Assembly (NCBI GenBank): GCA_024710405.1
Contig: JANJUV010000011.1
Location: forward strand, 174,572 to 238,571
DNA: 64,000 nucleotides
Direction: 5' to 3'
Source of the DNA: Bacteroidales bacterium
Lineage (GTDB): Bacteria > Bacteroidota > Bacteroidia > Bacteroidales > F082
Part shown: positions 54,455 through 63,896 of the stretch, in pieces
Layout of the letters: each line of letters begins with the position of its first letter
Position numbering within the stretch: the stretch's first letter is position 1
Notes under the pieces: generated by a model
Told to the model about the DNA's origin: nothing
The model's database searches: none
Seen by the model: the letters and a program-made list of their open reading frames with translations, nothing else
Program-made: the position numbers and the translations under genes

Positions 54455-57307
54455 TTACTTCTTGGATTTCTTCGACTCTTTTTTGGCCTTTTTATCCTTC
54501 TTCTTACCCTTTTTGTCCTTCTTGTCTGATTTCTTTTCCTTCAATTTTGCGGATTTTTTTTCTTTTTCCGCCTTTTCTGTCATTTTTTCGAGCACTGCAG
54601 CTTGTGCTGCTGCCAAACGGGCAATGGGGACTCTGTAGGGAGAGCAACTTACATAGTTGAGTCCGGCGGTGTGACAGAACATAACCGAACTGGGTTCACC
54701 ACCATGTTCGCCGCAGATTCCCAGCTTGATGTCGGGTCTTGTATCTCGTCCGCGGTTAACAGCCATCTTGACTAACTGGCCAACTCCTTCCTGGTCGAGT
54801 ACCTCAAACGGATCATGCTTCAATATGCCTTTTTTCTTGTACACTTCAAGGAATTTGCCCGCATCATCGCGTGAGTAGCCGAAAGTCATCTGGGTGAGGT
54901 CGTTGGTGCCAAAAGAGAAGAACTCAGCTGATTTGGCAATCTCATCGGCAACCAGTGCAGCTCTTGGAACTTCAATCATTGTTCCAACAAGGTATTTTAT
55001 GCTGTCATTTCTTTCGGTAAATACTTTTTCTGCAGTTTCCCTGACGATCTTTTCCTGCATTTGATACTCGAGAAGAGTACCTGTAAGAGGAATCATGATT
55101 TCCGGTATGGCTTGAATTCCTCTAGCCTTAAGATTAAGAGCAGCTTCGATTATTGCTCTTGCCTGCATTTCGGTGATTTCCGGATAGGTATTGCCTAAGC
55201 GACAACCACGGTGTCCGAGCATAGGGTTAAACTCAGACAGGTCGTGCACTTTTGATTTGATGATATCAACCGAAACACCCATAACCTTTGCCATTTCTTT
55301 TTGGCCTTTCTCATCATGAGGAACAAACTCATGGAGTGGCGGGTCAAGCAAACGAACGGTTACAGGCAGGCCCTGCATAGCTTCGAAAATGCCTTCAAAG
55401 TCCTCGCGCTGAATGGGTAAAAGTTTTTCGAGGGCTTTCCTGCGGCCGGCTTCGTCATTGGCCAGAATCATTTCGCGCATGGCAATGATTTTGTCTCCGC
55501 CAAAAAACATATGTTCGGTGCGGCAAAGACCAATCCCCTGAGCACCAAAATCACGGGCAACTTTTGCGTCATGAGGTGTGTCGGCGTTGGTGCGAACCAG
55601 CATACGCGATTTTTTGTCTGCAAGTTCCATTAACTGACCAAAATAACCGCTCAATTCGGGCTCTACTGTTTCAACTCTGCCATCGTAAACTTCACCAGTA
55701 CTTCCGTTTAATGAGATATAATCACCTTCCTGATAGGTTTTGCCATTCATTGTTATGGTGCGGGACTTGTAGTCAATTTTTATTGTTCCGGCACCAGAAA
55801 CACAACATTTGCCCATGCCTCGAGCTACCACTGCTGCGTGTGATGTCATTCCACCTCTCGCAGTGAGAATACCTTCGGCAACGTTCATACCTTTGAGGTC
55901 TTCGGGTGATGTTTCAATACGGACAAGTACGATTTTTTTGCCCTGAGCAGCCCATGATTCAGCCTCGTCAGCATGAAAAACGATCTGACCTGTGGCAGCG
56001 CCCGGCGATGCCGGAAGGCCTTTGGCCATAACAGATGCTTTGGTGAGTGCCTGTTTGTCGAATACCGGATGGAGCAATTCATCCAGTTTATTTGGTTCAA
56101 CACGCATAATGGCTTCATTCTTATTGATCATGCCCTGCTCAAGCATCTCAATTGCAATGCGTACCATAGCAGCACCTGTACGTTTGCCATTTCTTGTTTG
56201 AAGTATCCAGAGCTTACCTTCCTGAATTGTAAATTCAAGATCCTGCATATCCGTGTAATGGTCTTCCAGTTTTTGCTGAAGATCATTAAGTTCACGATAG
56301 ATTTCGGGCATAGCTTCCTCAAGCGAAGGATAATTTGCAGCACGTTCCTCTTCTGAGATGTTTTGCAGTTTGGCCCATCTGTATGAACCTTCGAGGGTTA
56401 TTTCCTGTGGGGTTCTGATACCAGCCACAACATCCTCGCCCTGTGCATTGATGAGGTATTCTCCGTTAAAGATATCTTCACCGGTGGCCGAATCTCTTGT
56501 GAAAGCTACCCCCGTTCCTGAATTTTCACCCATGTTACCAAATACCATCGCCTGAACATTGACTGCGGTTCCCCAATCTTCGGGGATATTGTTCAATTGG
56601 CGATAATAGATGGCGCGTTCATTCATCCAGCTGTCGAAAACTGCCATAACAGATCCCCAGAGTTGTTCCCATGGATCCGAAGGAAAGTCTCTGCCTGTAA
56701 CCTGTTTTACTGCTTCCTTAAACCTTTTGACCATTTCCTTCAGATCATCAGTAGTGAGATCAGTGTCGAGGGTCACTCCCTTTTCTTCTTTTAAATGGTC
56801 AATTATCTCTTCAAACGGATCATGGTCTTCCTTCGACTGAGGTTTCATTCCGAGAACAACATCGCCAAACATCTGAACAAAACGGCGGTATGAGTCCCAT
56901 GCAAAACGCTCATTACCTGTTTTACGGGCAATTCCTTCAACAGCCTCATCATTGAGTCCCAGATTCAGAACTGTATCCATCATGCCGGGCATTGAGGCTC
57001 TTGAGCCAGAGCGTACAGAGAGTAAACAAGGATTGTCGCGGTCGCCAAAACGGGTTCCCATGATGTCTTCGACCTGCCTGACGGCTTGTTCTACCTGCTC
57101 TTTGATCAGTTCAATGACATATTCCCTGCCTTTTTGGTTGTATAGTGTACAAACCTCAGTTGTAATTGTGAATCCGGGAGGCACCGGAATACCGAAAAGA
57201 TTCATTTCGGCCAGATTGGCACCCTTACCTCCCAAAAGGGCTTTCATGGAAGCATTGCCATCAGCTTTGCGGTCTCCGAATGAATAAACATACTTGGTCT
57301 TTGCCAT
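54455..57307 (-). CDS. ppdK: Pyruvate, phosphate dikinase with lysine-rich C-terminal tail
   Basis: A 950-residue PPDK, interconverting pyruvate + ATP + Pi and PEP + AMP + PPi. The N-terminal nucleotide domain (KALLGGKGANLAEMNLFGIPVPPGFTI, FGNMGENSGTGVAFTRDSATGE), the swivelling phosphohistidine (LTARGGMTSHAAVVARGMGKCCVSG) and the PEP-binding barrel ending in ICGEHGGEPSSVMFCHTAGLNYVSCSPYRVPIARLAAAQAAV are all complete. The family usually ends soon after that last motif; here about 40 further residues are added, almost half Lys (KKSDKKDKKGKKKDKKAKKE). In a cell with ion-pumping pyrophosphatases the enzyme can act in either direction, coupling PPi to ATP economy. Confidence 0.97.
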   Translation of the reverse strand: MAKTKYVYSFGDRKADGNASMKALLGGKGANLAEMNLFGIPVPPGFTITTEVCTLYNQKGREYVIELIKEQVEQAVRQVEDIMGTRFGDRDNPCLLSVRSGSRASMPGMMDTVLNLGLNDEAVEGIARKTGNERFAWDSYRRFVQMFGDVVLGMKPQSKEDHDPFEEIIDHLKEEKGVTLDTDLTTDDLKEMVKRFKEAVKQVTGRDFPSDPWEQLWGSVMAVFDSWMNERAIYYRQLNNIPEDWGTAVNVQAMVFGNMGENSGTGVAFTRDSATGEDIFNGEYLINAQGEDVVAGIRTPQEITLEGSYRWAKLQNISEEERAANYPSLEEAMPEIYRELNDLQQKLEDHYTDMQDLEFTIQEGKLWILQTRNGKRTGAAMVRIAIEMLEQGMINKNEAIMRVEPNKLDELLHPVFDKQALTKASVMAKGLPASPGAATGQIVFHADEAESWAAQGKKIVLVRIETSPEDLKGMNVAEGILTARGGMTSHAAVVARGMGKCCVSGAGTIKIDYKSRTITMNGKTYQEGDYISLNGSTGEVYDGRVETVEPELSGYFGQLMELADKKSRMLVRTNADTPHDAKVARDFGAQGIGLCRTEHMFFGGDKIIAMREMILANDEAGRRKALEKLLPIQREDFEGIFEAMQGLPVTVRLLDPPLHEFVPHDEKGQKEMAKVMGVSVDIIKSKVHDLSEFNPMLGHRGCRLGNTYPEITEMQARAIIEAALNLKARGIQAIPEIMIPLTGTLLEYQMQEKIVRETAEKVFTERNDSIKYLVGTMIEVPRAALVADEIAKSAEFFSFGTNDLTQMTFGYSRDDAGKFLEVYKKKGILKHDPFEVLDQEGVGQLVKMAVNRGRDTRPDIKLGICGEHGGEPSSVMFCHTAGLNYVSCSPYRVPIARLAAAQAAVLEKMTEKAEKEKKSAKLKEKKSDKKDKKGKKKDKKAKKESKKSKK

Positions 57308-57669
57308 GATGTGTCTTTATTTAAAATTAATTATTAATTGATATTCAATATTTAAAGAAGTTCAAAATCTCATTTTTCAGGGAGCACAAAGATATTCAAT
57401 TTAAGATTAAAATGCCTCTGTCGTGCAGGTTAATTTTGTCTTTATTTGAGTGCAAACGTTTGAGCTGATATTTGAATGACTGTTTATGCTTCCGATTCCT
57501 TCTTTCCGTCCGACCGTTTTAAAGATTAGTTTTCCGCTTATCCTTTATTTGAAATGGTTCTAAATTTGCCAGACATGACCCAAACTGCATGAATTGGGCT
57601 GCTTTTTCCGGAAAAAAGTATGAAATTCGCAACGCTTTGTGCAAAGAATAACAATAAACGTGAATAACT
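57308..57669. promoter_or_regulatory. Long divergent control region between ppdK and the lysine-degradation genes
   Basis: About 360 bases with no gene. Leftward, TATCTTTG (minus strand, 57387-57394) is a -7 element for ppdK, 80 bases from its start. Rightward, TAAATTTG at 57561-57568 is a possible -7 element for the 57670 gene. A short palindrome-like CTTTG/CAAAG lies around 57632-57645. No -33 match in either direction. Confidence 0.45.
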
Positions 57670-58971
57670 ATGAATCAATTGGTTGGAATAAGGAATGAGG
57701 ATAAGTATGTGATGGAAAAGCGTGTTCCGGTTATTCCTGCACATGTTAAAAAGCTCAGTCAGGAAGGAATTCAATTTTTAGTTCAGCATTCTCCCAAGCG
57801 AATCATTGGCCACGAAGCTTATGAGGAATCTGGTGCCAGAATTGTTAAATCGCTTGAAGATGCTCCAGTTATTATTGGTGTAAAGGAAATCCCTTCAACA
57901 GCTTTCGAGACAAACAAGACATATATGTTTTTTTCTCACGTAATCAAAGGCCAGAAACATAATATGCCTATGTTGAAAGCAATGATGGAGAAGAAGTGCC
58001 AGTTGATAGATTATGAGAAGATAGAGAATCAGGAGAACAAAAGACTTGTGTTTTTTGGGCGATATGCCGGACTGGCCGGAATGATTAATTCCCTGTGGTC
58101 CTTTGGCCAAAGATTACAGGCTCAGGGAATTGAAAATCCATTCGCGGAAATCAGACAAACACACACTTACCACTCGTTAAGTGATGCTATGCATGCTGTT
58201 TCACGGGTTGGCAACCACATCTCCCAATATGGAATGCCCGAATCGATTCTACCTGTTGTCATTGGCTTCACAGGTTACGGAAATGTATCCAAAGGTGCGC
58301 AGGAGATTGCTCATCTGTTGCCCTCAATCGAAATCTCTCCCAGACAGTTACTTTCGAAAGGAGGAATCAAACCGTTGAATAATGTAATTTATAAAGTTGT
58401 TTTCAAGGAAGAAGACCTTTCAGTTCATATAAACGGTATTGAACCTTTTGACTTGCAGCATTATTTCCAGAACCCACATGAGTACAGAAACAATTTTGAA
58501 CAATACATTCCCGCTTTAAGCATTCTCATGAATTGTATGTATTGGGATGCAAAGTATCCGCGGATTGTTACCAAAGATTTTCTGAAATCCCTCTATGCCA
58601 AAGGTGAACCCAAACTCAAAGTAATTGGAGATGTTACCTGCGATCCTGATGGGTCCATCGAGTGCACACATAAAGGCACGGAGATAGAAGACCCGGTGTT
58701 TGTTTACAATCCTGCCACAGGAAAACCAACAAGCGGTTTCGAGGGAAAGGGTATTCTGGTTATGGCTGTTGATATCTTACCGAGTGAACTGCCCTATGAT
58801 GCATCTGTTGGTTTCAGTGAGGCATTGTTCCCATACCTAAAGGCCATCATACAGGCAGATTACAGTGTGCCATACGATCAACTGAACCTGCCCGGGCCAA
58901 TTAAAAAAGCACTGATCCTGCACCATGGCGAACTGACCCCTCCTTACCGATATATTTCGAAGTACCTTTGA
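57670..58971 (+). CDS. Lysine-ketoglutarate reductase-like protein (N-terminal half of AASS)
   Basis: A 433-residue protein resembling the lysine-ketoglutarate reductase (saccharopine-forming) half of the bifunctional eukaryotic enzyme AASS. It begins VGIRNEDKYVMEKRVPVIPAHVKKL, continues VIIGVKEIPSTAFETNKTYMFFSHVIKGQKHNMPMLKAMMEKKCQLIDYE and KRLVFFGRYAGLAGMINSLWSFGQRL, and has a dinucleotide-fold glycine pattern (IGFTGYGNVSKGAQEIAHL) near residue 200. It belongs to the alanine dehydrogenase/PNT superfamily. The saccharopine dehydrogenase half follows 36 bases later as a separate gene, so the two probably degrade lysine to glutamate and alpha-aminoadipate semialdehyde. Confidence 0.85.
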   Translation: MNQLVGIRNEDKYVMEKRVPVIPAHVKKLSQEGIQFLVQHSPKRIIGHEAYEESGARIVKSLEDAPVIIGVKEIPSTAFETNKTYMFFSHVIKGQKHNMPMLKAMMEKKCQLIDYEKIENQENKRLVFFGRYAGLAGMINSLWSFGQRLQAQGIENPFAEIRQTHTYHSLSDAMHAVSRVGNHISQYGMPESILPVVIGFTGYGNVSKGAQEIAHLLPSIEISPRQLLSKGGIKPLNNVIYKVVFKEEDLSVHINGIEPFDLQHYFQNPHEYRNNFEQYIPALSILMNCMYWDAKYPRIVTKDFLKSLYAKGEPKLKVIGDVTCDPDGSIECTHKGTEIEDPVFVYNPATGKPTSGFEGKGILVMAVDILPSELPYDASVGFSEALFPYLKAIIQADYSVPYDQLNLPGPIKKALILHHGELTPPYRYISKYL

Positions 58972-59007
58972 TTTTGTTTATTAATGTGATTGATTAACCC
59001 AAGCTTC

Positions 59008-60351
59008 ATGAAAAAAATTCTCATCCTCGGGGCGGGTCTTTCCGCAACCAGTCTGATCGATTATCTGCTCGACAACAGCGATCAATACGACTGGCATATT
59101 ACTTTGGGCGACTTAAATATTGATGGGGCCCGAAAGAAACTGAGAAATCATCATCGAGCCGAGGCCGTAACATTTGATGTTACAGTTCAGGATCATGTTG
59201 AGCAAACCCTCGCTGGCAAAGACCTTGTCATATCCTTACTCCCGGCCCGTTTTCACGACGTGATCGCAAAGGAATGTCTGAACAGAGGAATACATATGGC
59301 AACAGCTTCTTATGTTTCACCTTTTATAGCATCAATCCATGAAGAAGCACTGGAGCGTGGGATTGTTTATCTGAATGAATTAGGTGTGGATCCGGGGATC
59401 GACCATATGTCGGCAATGAAGGTAATTGACAGAATCAGGTCAGTAAATGGGGTGATTAACGCTTTTTATTCATTCACCGGAGGGTTGATTGCTCCTGAAT
59501 CTGACAATAATCCCTGGCACTATAAATTTACCTGGAACCCGCGAAATGTGGTTCTTGCCGGTCAGGGTGTTTCTCAATTTATCCGCAACGGAATGTATAA
59601 ATATATCCCTTACCACAAACTCTTCGACAGGGTTCTCGAAAGGGAAGTGCTTGATGCCGGAATGTTTGAGGTGTATCCAAACAGAGATTCGCTCAAGTAT
59701 CGAAAAGTATATGGTTTGGAAAATATACCTACTATTTTCAGAGGTACCATGCGCCGCCCGGGTTTCTGTGAAGCCTGGAATGTTTTTGTTCAACTCGGGT
59801 GTACAGATGATACATATACAATTGAGAATTCCGAATCTATCACTTATCGGGATTACATCAATTCTTTTCTTCGTTATGACAGAGAAAAGGCAGTCGAGGA
59901 AAAGCTTTGCGAATACCTTTCGATTGATCGCAATGGAGAAATAATCAAAAAACTCACCTGGCTGGGTATCTTCGAACAAAAAGTAATTGGCCTGAAGAAT
60001 GCCACTCCGGCACAAATTCTCCAACAATTGCTGGAACAAAAGTGGGCCTTGCACGCTGATGACAAAGACATGATAGTAATGCAGCACGAGTTTGAGTATG
60101 AACTGAATAATTCCCACCATCGGATTATAAGTTCTATGGTGTATATTGGAGAGGATACTATCAATACAGCAATGGCAGTAACTGTTGGTACCCCCTTGGC
60201 TATTGCCTGCAAACTGCTGTTAACCGGTGCTTTAAAACAGCGTGGGGTTGTGGTGCCAACCAGCCCCGACATATACAACCCGATACTGGACGAGTTGGAA
60301 CTCTTTGGAATTCACTTTATCGAAAAAGAAGAGATTATTCAGGTGCATTAA
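59008..60351 (+). CDS. Saccharopine dehydrogenase-like protein (C-terminal half of AASS)
   Basis: A 447-residue NAD(P)-dependent dehydrogenase of the saccharopine dehydrogenase family. The Rossmann start KKILILGAGLSATSLIDYLL is at the N-terminus, followed by VISLLPARFHDVIAKECLNRGIHMATASYVSPFIASIHEEALERGIVYLNELGVDPGIDHMSAMKVIDRI and, further on, YSFTGGLIAPESDNNPWHYKFTWNPRNVVLAGQG. These match the SDH half of AASS and yeast LYS9 rather than carboxynorspermidine dehydrogenase. The ATG at 59008 is chosen because the Rossmann strand should begin within a few residues; TTG at 58990 is in frame but poorer. Paired with the upstream LKR-like gene. Confidence 0.9.
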   Translation: MKKILILGAGLSATSLIDYLLDNSDQYDWHITLGDLNIDGARKKLRNHHRAEAVTFDVTVQDHVEQTLAGKDLVISLLPARFHDVIAKECLNRGIHMATASYVSPFIASIHEEALERGIVYLNELGVDPGIDHMSAMKVIDRIRSVNGVINAFYSFTGGLIAPESDNNPWHYKFTWNPRNVVLAGQGVSQFIRNGMYKYIPYHKLFDRVLEREVLDAGMFEVYPNRDSLKYRKVYGLENIPTIFRGTMRRPGFCEAWNVFVQLGCTDDTYTIENSESITYRDYINSFLRYDREKAVEEKLCEYLSIDRNGEIIKKLTWLGIFEQKVIGLKNATPAQILQQLLEQKWALHADDKDMIVMQHEFEYELNNSHHRIISSMVYIGEDTINTAMAVTVGTPLAIACKLLLTGALKQRGVVVPTSPDIYNPILDELELFGIHFIEKEEIIQVH

Positions 60352-60370
60352 AAGGCAAAACCCAACAGAA

Positions 60371-60718
60371 TCAGCCTTTTTGGATCATGCCCGCTTCATC
60401 CAACACAAATGTGTCGGTGAAATTTTTGAAATGAACTTTTATCCGGGTGATCCGGTCTTCACCCGAAAAGTTGAACTCAGGAAATAGTTCGGCAAGATTA
60501 ATCGGCACGGCCATTTTAACATTGATAGATTCGATTAAATGGAGTAATTTCCGTCCTTTTTGTGTGTCAAATTCAACCCTTAGGTCGGTAAGTCTGAATT
60601 TGCTCATATTGTAAACAATCAGACATCTGCTTTCAGGCTTGTGGTATTTATAAGTAACGTTAACATGATACGGAGCAGGTTTCTTCAAGGCTATACTTAA
60701 CCAGGCAGGAATTTTCAT
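60371..60718 (-). CDS. Small soluble protein of unknown function
   Basis: A 115-residue protein with no signal peptide. It starts MKIPAWLSIALKKPAPYHVNVTYKYHKPESRCLIVYN, then SKFRLTDLRVEFDTQKGRKLLHL and RITRIKVHFKNFTDTFVLDEAGMIQ. The mix of strands looks like a small beta domain; I know no family. The start at 60718 is chosen because a -7 element at 60761-60768 would put transcription downstream of the longer frame. It converges with the saccharopine dehydrogenase gene. Confidence 0.6.
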   Translation of the reverse strand: MKIPAWLSIALKKPAPYHVNVTYKYHKPESRCLIVYNMSKFRLTDLRVEFDTQKGRKLLHLIESINVKMAVPINLAELFPEFNFSGEDRITRIKVHFKNFTDTFVLDEAGMIQKG

Positions 60719-60760
60719 GTTGGTACGTTTTGTAGTCAAAATAAAAGGTGAATGCAAACA

Positions 60761-60768
60761 CAAAACTA
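60761..60768 (-). promoter_or_regulatory. Putative -7 element for the 60371-60718 gene
   Basis: On the minus strand reads TAGTTTTG, matching TAnnTTTG, 43 bases before the chosen start. Confidence 0.45.
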
Positions 60769-60845
60769 TATTTAAAATACGTTTTGAATATTAATTAGGT
60801 TTTAAGATTTGGGTTGTTTTAAAAATGTTGTCTGTTTCCGCATGC

Positions 60846-60877
60846 TTGTATTCATGGGCGATATCTTATTAATTTTG
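60846..60877 (+). promoter_or_regulatory. Putative promoter for the TerB-DnaJ gene
   Basis: TTG at 60846-60848 (a truncated -33), a 21-base spacer and TAATTTTG at 60870-60877 (TAnnTTTG). Transcription should start near 60884, about ten bases before the ATG. Confidence 0.6.
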
Positions 60878-60894
60878 CGCCAATAATTGTAGTT

Positions 60895-61713
60895 ATGCGT
60901 TTTTTGTTTTATGTAATCATCATCATCATTATGGTATATTGGATCCGAAGATTATTTGGCCAGAATAATTCGTCAGAAAGTGACCAAACCTCATCTGCTA
61001 ATCGCTATGCCAAATGGATCGGTGGTGGGGTAGGGTGGGCATTTGGTGGTCCAATAGGCGCTTTGCTGGGTTTTGCCTTCGGGAAGATGTTTGATGATAT
61101 GAAGCAGGGGACCTATGAGCACAAAGGCACAAACCGCGCTGATTTCAATGTCAGCCTTTTGATACTTTCTGCTGCAGTGATGCGTTCCGACCGGCAGGTT
61201 AAACGCTCTGAACTTGATTTTGTCCGTGGCTTCTTCGTCAGGAACTTTGGCCAACAGGCCGCTGAGCAGTATATTCTGATGCTTCGCGAAATCTTAAAAC
61301 AGGATTTTGATCTACGTGAGGTTTGCGGACAGATCAGGCATTATATGGATTATTCCGCACGCCTTCAATTGATTCACTATCTGTATGGTATTGCTAACTC
61401 CGACGGAGGTGTTCAGCAAAGCGAATCTGAACAGATATCACGCATTTCAGACTTTCTCGGCATATCACAGCCTGATTATTTGTCTATCAAGGCAATGTTT
61501 GTGCAGGAAACGCATAGCGCCTTCAGGATACTGGAAATTGCACCCGAAGCTACTGACGAGGAACTGAAAAAGGCATATCGCGAAATGGCTGTGAAGTTTC
61601 ATCCCGACAAGGTAAATCATCTGGGTGAAGAGGTGCGGAAAGCTGCAGAAGAGAAATTCAGAAAAATCAATGATGCCTACGAGCAGATCAAGCGTGAACG
61701 CGGGATCAAGTAA
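60895..61713 (+). CDS. Membrane-anchored TerB-DnaJ co-chaperone (DjlA-like)
   Basis: A 272-residue protein. An N-terminal membrane helix (residues 2-17) is followed by a Gly-rich segment (GGGVGWAFGGPIGALLGFAFGKMFDDM), a TerB-like helical domain (about 80-190, NVSLLILSAAVMRSDRQVKRSELDFVRGFFV, YGIANSDGGVQQSESEQISRISDFLGI) and a C-terminal J domain (about 205-272) with the HPD tripeptide in VKFHPDKVNHLGEE. This order matches DjlA-type proteins, which recruit DnaK at the inner membrane. It converges with the porin-like gene at 61721. Confidence 0.9.
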   Translation: MRFLFYVIIIIIMVYWIRRLFGQNNSSESDQTSSANRYAKWIGGGVGWAFGGPIGALLGFAFGKMFDDMKQGTYEHKGTNRADFNVSLLILSAAVMRSDRQVKRSELDFVRGFFVRNFGQQAAEQYILMLREILKQDFDLREVCGQIRHYMDYSARLQLIHYLYGIANSDGGVQQSESEQISRISDFLGISQPDYLSIKAMFVQETHSAFRILEIAPEATDEELKKAYREMAVKFHPDKVNHLGEEVRKAAEEKFRKINDAYEQIKRERGIK

Positions 61714-61720
61714 ACAATTA

Positions 61721-63643
61721 CTATTGATAAAATCTCCAGCTGACCCCGAAATAGAACCGCGGGTCGCGCAAGGGATAATGAGGCACTGTTAAGTAATTGT
61801 AATTACCTGTTAAACCCAGTACATTTACATATTGCAGAAATACATTTGCTCTTTTCACTTTAAGTGCCAGAAACACATCAAGAAACGGATAGCCACCGGT
61901 TTTCACCTCATCCTGTAAGTAAAACTCCCTTACAGCAGGCATCCACGAATCAGCATAATACTCTGTGAAGTAACTAAATATAACGCCCGGCTGTATGGTT
62001 GCTGCCTTGTCGAATAAATCCTGACTAAAAGTTAGTTTGATCTTGCCGCTGAACAGCGGAAGGTGGATCAGTGTATCATTACTGACTTGTTGGTATCTGA
62101 CCATCCCCTTTAGATCGAACTTCCCGATTTTTTGGTTCAGGTTGGCAAACAGGGAATATATTACGGCCGAACCGCTGAATTGTTTAGGAGTTACAGTTTT
62201 GTCTAAATAAACATACCTGTCAATAAACTGCCATTGAGCGCCGGCGGTCATTCCGAGAAAGTTATAACCACCTGTCAGGGTAAGAAACCTGCTCTTTTTA
62301 AATGAATTATCCCAACTGAAATGATTGCTTACAAACTGCTGGTATTTCCATGATGGTTCCTGATTGATCAAATGCGCCTTGAACATTATTTTCCCCAGAT
62401 TTTTTTGAGATGTTCCAAGGTATTGATACAAACCGGCATCCAATTCAAGATCACCCTGACCGTATTCTCCTGTAACCAATCTGGCATGACCTTCAAGGAA
62501 GGCTGATTTCAGGACGCTGATTTTGAGTGAAACAAAGGGAATAAGCTGGGAATACTGTTTTTTTTGAAGGGTATCAGGTTTATGTGTAATCAACAGATGT
62601 TCGATCCCGGCTCCCAGGTAAAAAGGCACATCATCATTGTGTTTTTTGTATCCCAGGGTGTTCCATTGCAAAACATTTCTGATGGTTTGCTGGAATATGC
62701 TGTCGCGGGTTTGATCAATGTTGACAGCTGTGTCAAAGTCTGCATAAAAGCCGGCCAATGGGTCGCCCTCTGTAAAAAGGGTTTGGTTGCGCTGATATTC
62801 GAATCTGTGGGTCAGGCGTCCAAGCCTGAATTTCTGCATCAAAGTGATCACACTGTCGTTTTCGGCAATGGGTTTGGAAATATTGAAATACTGTTCAAAT
62901 CCAAAACCCGAAACCTTTACCTGGTTTCGGGCATCAGTCAGGTTAACGCCGATAACCCTTCTGTCGGTTTCCTGATTATTGATGAAATCTGAATCGTTAG
63001 TGATCCCGCCATTTTCCTGCATGGTAAGTTTGTTGTGGAAATAATGCCCGGAGATCCCGTAACGATTGTTTTTGGTGTTGTGCCGCAGGGTAAAATATAC
63101 AGAACTATTATCGGATTTGCTGTTTTTATAGGGCCCGGGAGAGTTAACCAGATAGTATTCCATTCCAACGAAAAGTCTCGGAGCAAGCTCACGCCCGAAG
63201 CTTACATTCAGTTGTTGCTCCTTTTTGGATCCCATAATGTAATACAATTGCGTAAACGGCTGAACAGGAATGGTAAACCTGACAGATTTGCTGTTTCTGA
63301 GGTACAGGTCATACGCCCTGTGGGTCATTTCAAAACCATTGAAGAAGACCGGATCAGAAGCCATCTTATTATAAGCCAGACCGGTATTGCTAAGCGTAGC
63401 AAACAGGTTCATTGACCTTAGCAGGATATCACGATCACTCACATTGACCAGACTCGTATCGACAAATTTCCCGGAAGTAAGGAAAAGACTGTCGTATGAG
63501 TAATTGTAGAATTTGACGAGTGTCGAGTCTATTGAAGTTTTTCTTATTGTATCTATATCTATATTAGCTAAAGCCTTAAACGTGATAACTATGCACAGAA
63601 AAGTAGTGACTAATGAATATTTTATCAATGGATAAGCTTTCAT
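61721..63643 (-). CDS. Porin-like outer-membrane beta-barrel protein
   Basis: A 640-residue exported protein with a signal peptide of about 26 residues (ending ALA). The sequence alternates amphipathic strands across its full length (RFTIPVQPFTQLYYIMGSKKEQQLNVSFGRELAPRLFVGMEYYLV, YGISGHYFHNKL, RLTHRFEYQRNQTLF, and similar) and ends VPHYPLRDPRFYFGVSWRFYQ with terminal aromatics. It resembles the 'putative porin' family of Bacteroidota. Substrate unknown. It lies between the DnaJ-like gene and the rRNA operon end. Confidence 0.8.
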   Translation of the reverse strand: MKAYPLIKYSLVTTFLCIVITFKALANIDIDTIRKTSIDSTLVKFYNYSYDSLFLTSGKFVDTSLVNVSDRDILLRSMNLFATLSNTGLAYNKMASDPVFFNGFEMTHRAYDLYLRNSKSVRFTIPVQPFTQLYYIMGSKKEQQLNVSFGRELAPRLFVGMEYYLVNSPGPYKNSKSDNSSVYFTLRHNTKNNRYGISGHYFHNKLTMQENGGITNDSDFINNQETDRRVIGVNLTDARNQVKVSGFGFEQYFNISKPIAENDSVITLMQKFRLGRLTHRFEYQRNQTLFTEGDPLAGFYADFDTAVNIDQTRDSIFQQTIRNVLQWNTLGYKKHNDDVPFYLGAGIEHLLITHKPDTLQKKQYSQLIPFVSLKISVLKSAFLEGHARLVTGEYGQGDLELDAGLYQYLGTSQKNLGKIMFKAHLINQEPSWKYQQFVSNHFSWDNSFKKSRFLTLTGGYNFLGMTAGAQWQFIDRYVYLDKTVTPKQFSGSAVIYSLFANLNQKIGKFDLKGMVRYQQVSNDTLIHLPLFSGKIKLTFSQDLFDKAATIQPGVIFSYFTEYYADSWMPAVREFYLQDEVKTGGYPFLDVFLALKVKRANVFLQYVNVLGLTGNYNYLTVPHYPLRDPRFYFGVSWRFYQ

Positions 63644-63857
63644 AAGAAAGTTTCAGGAAACAAGTTGCTAAATTAACCCAAATTAATGATTAGTTGTCCG
63701 TGCAATTTGACCTTTTGATCATTACTTTGGTTGTCGCATATTCAAATATTACAGAATCAATTATTTGTAGGGTAAAAGATATAGTTTTGGTTGGGTTAAT
63801 CCCTTTTATGTTTTGTTGTACAAGAGGTATGGACAGTGAGTAGGGTAGGGGTGACAT

Positions 63858-63890
63858 ATAAAAAAGAGGCTACCATATGGCAGCCTCTTT
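63858..63890 (-). terminator. Terminator of the rRNA operon
   Basis: A strong stem (63863-63871 with 63882-63890, extended by CC/GG with one mismatch) followed on the minus strand by a T run. It sits just past the 3' end of the 5S rRNA. Confidence 0.88.
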
Positions 63891-63896
63891 GTAGGG

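Noticed and set aside
54455..54600. Purine-rich tract at the end of ppdK as a tandem repeat or mobile-element remnant
   Set aside because: It is in frame and codes for the Lys-rich tail; no repeat unit with defined ends is visible.
59470..60120. Long minus-strand frame (216 residues) opposite saccharopine dehydrogenase
   Set aside because: Fully inside a conserved gene, no signal peptide or motif; a shadow frame.
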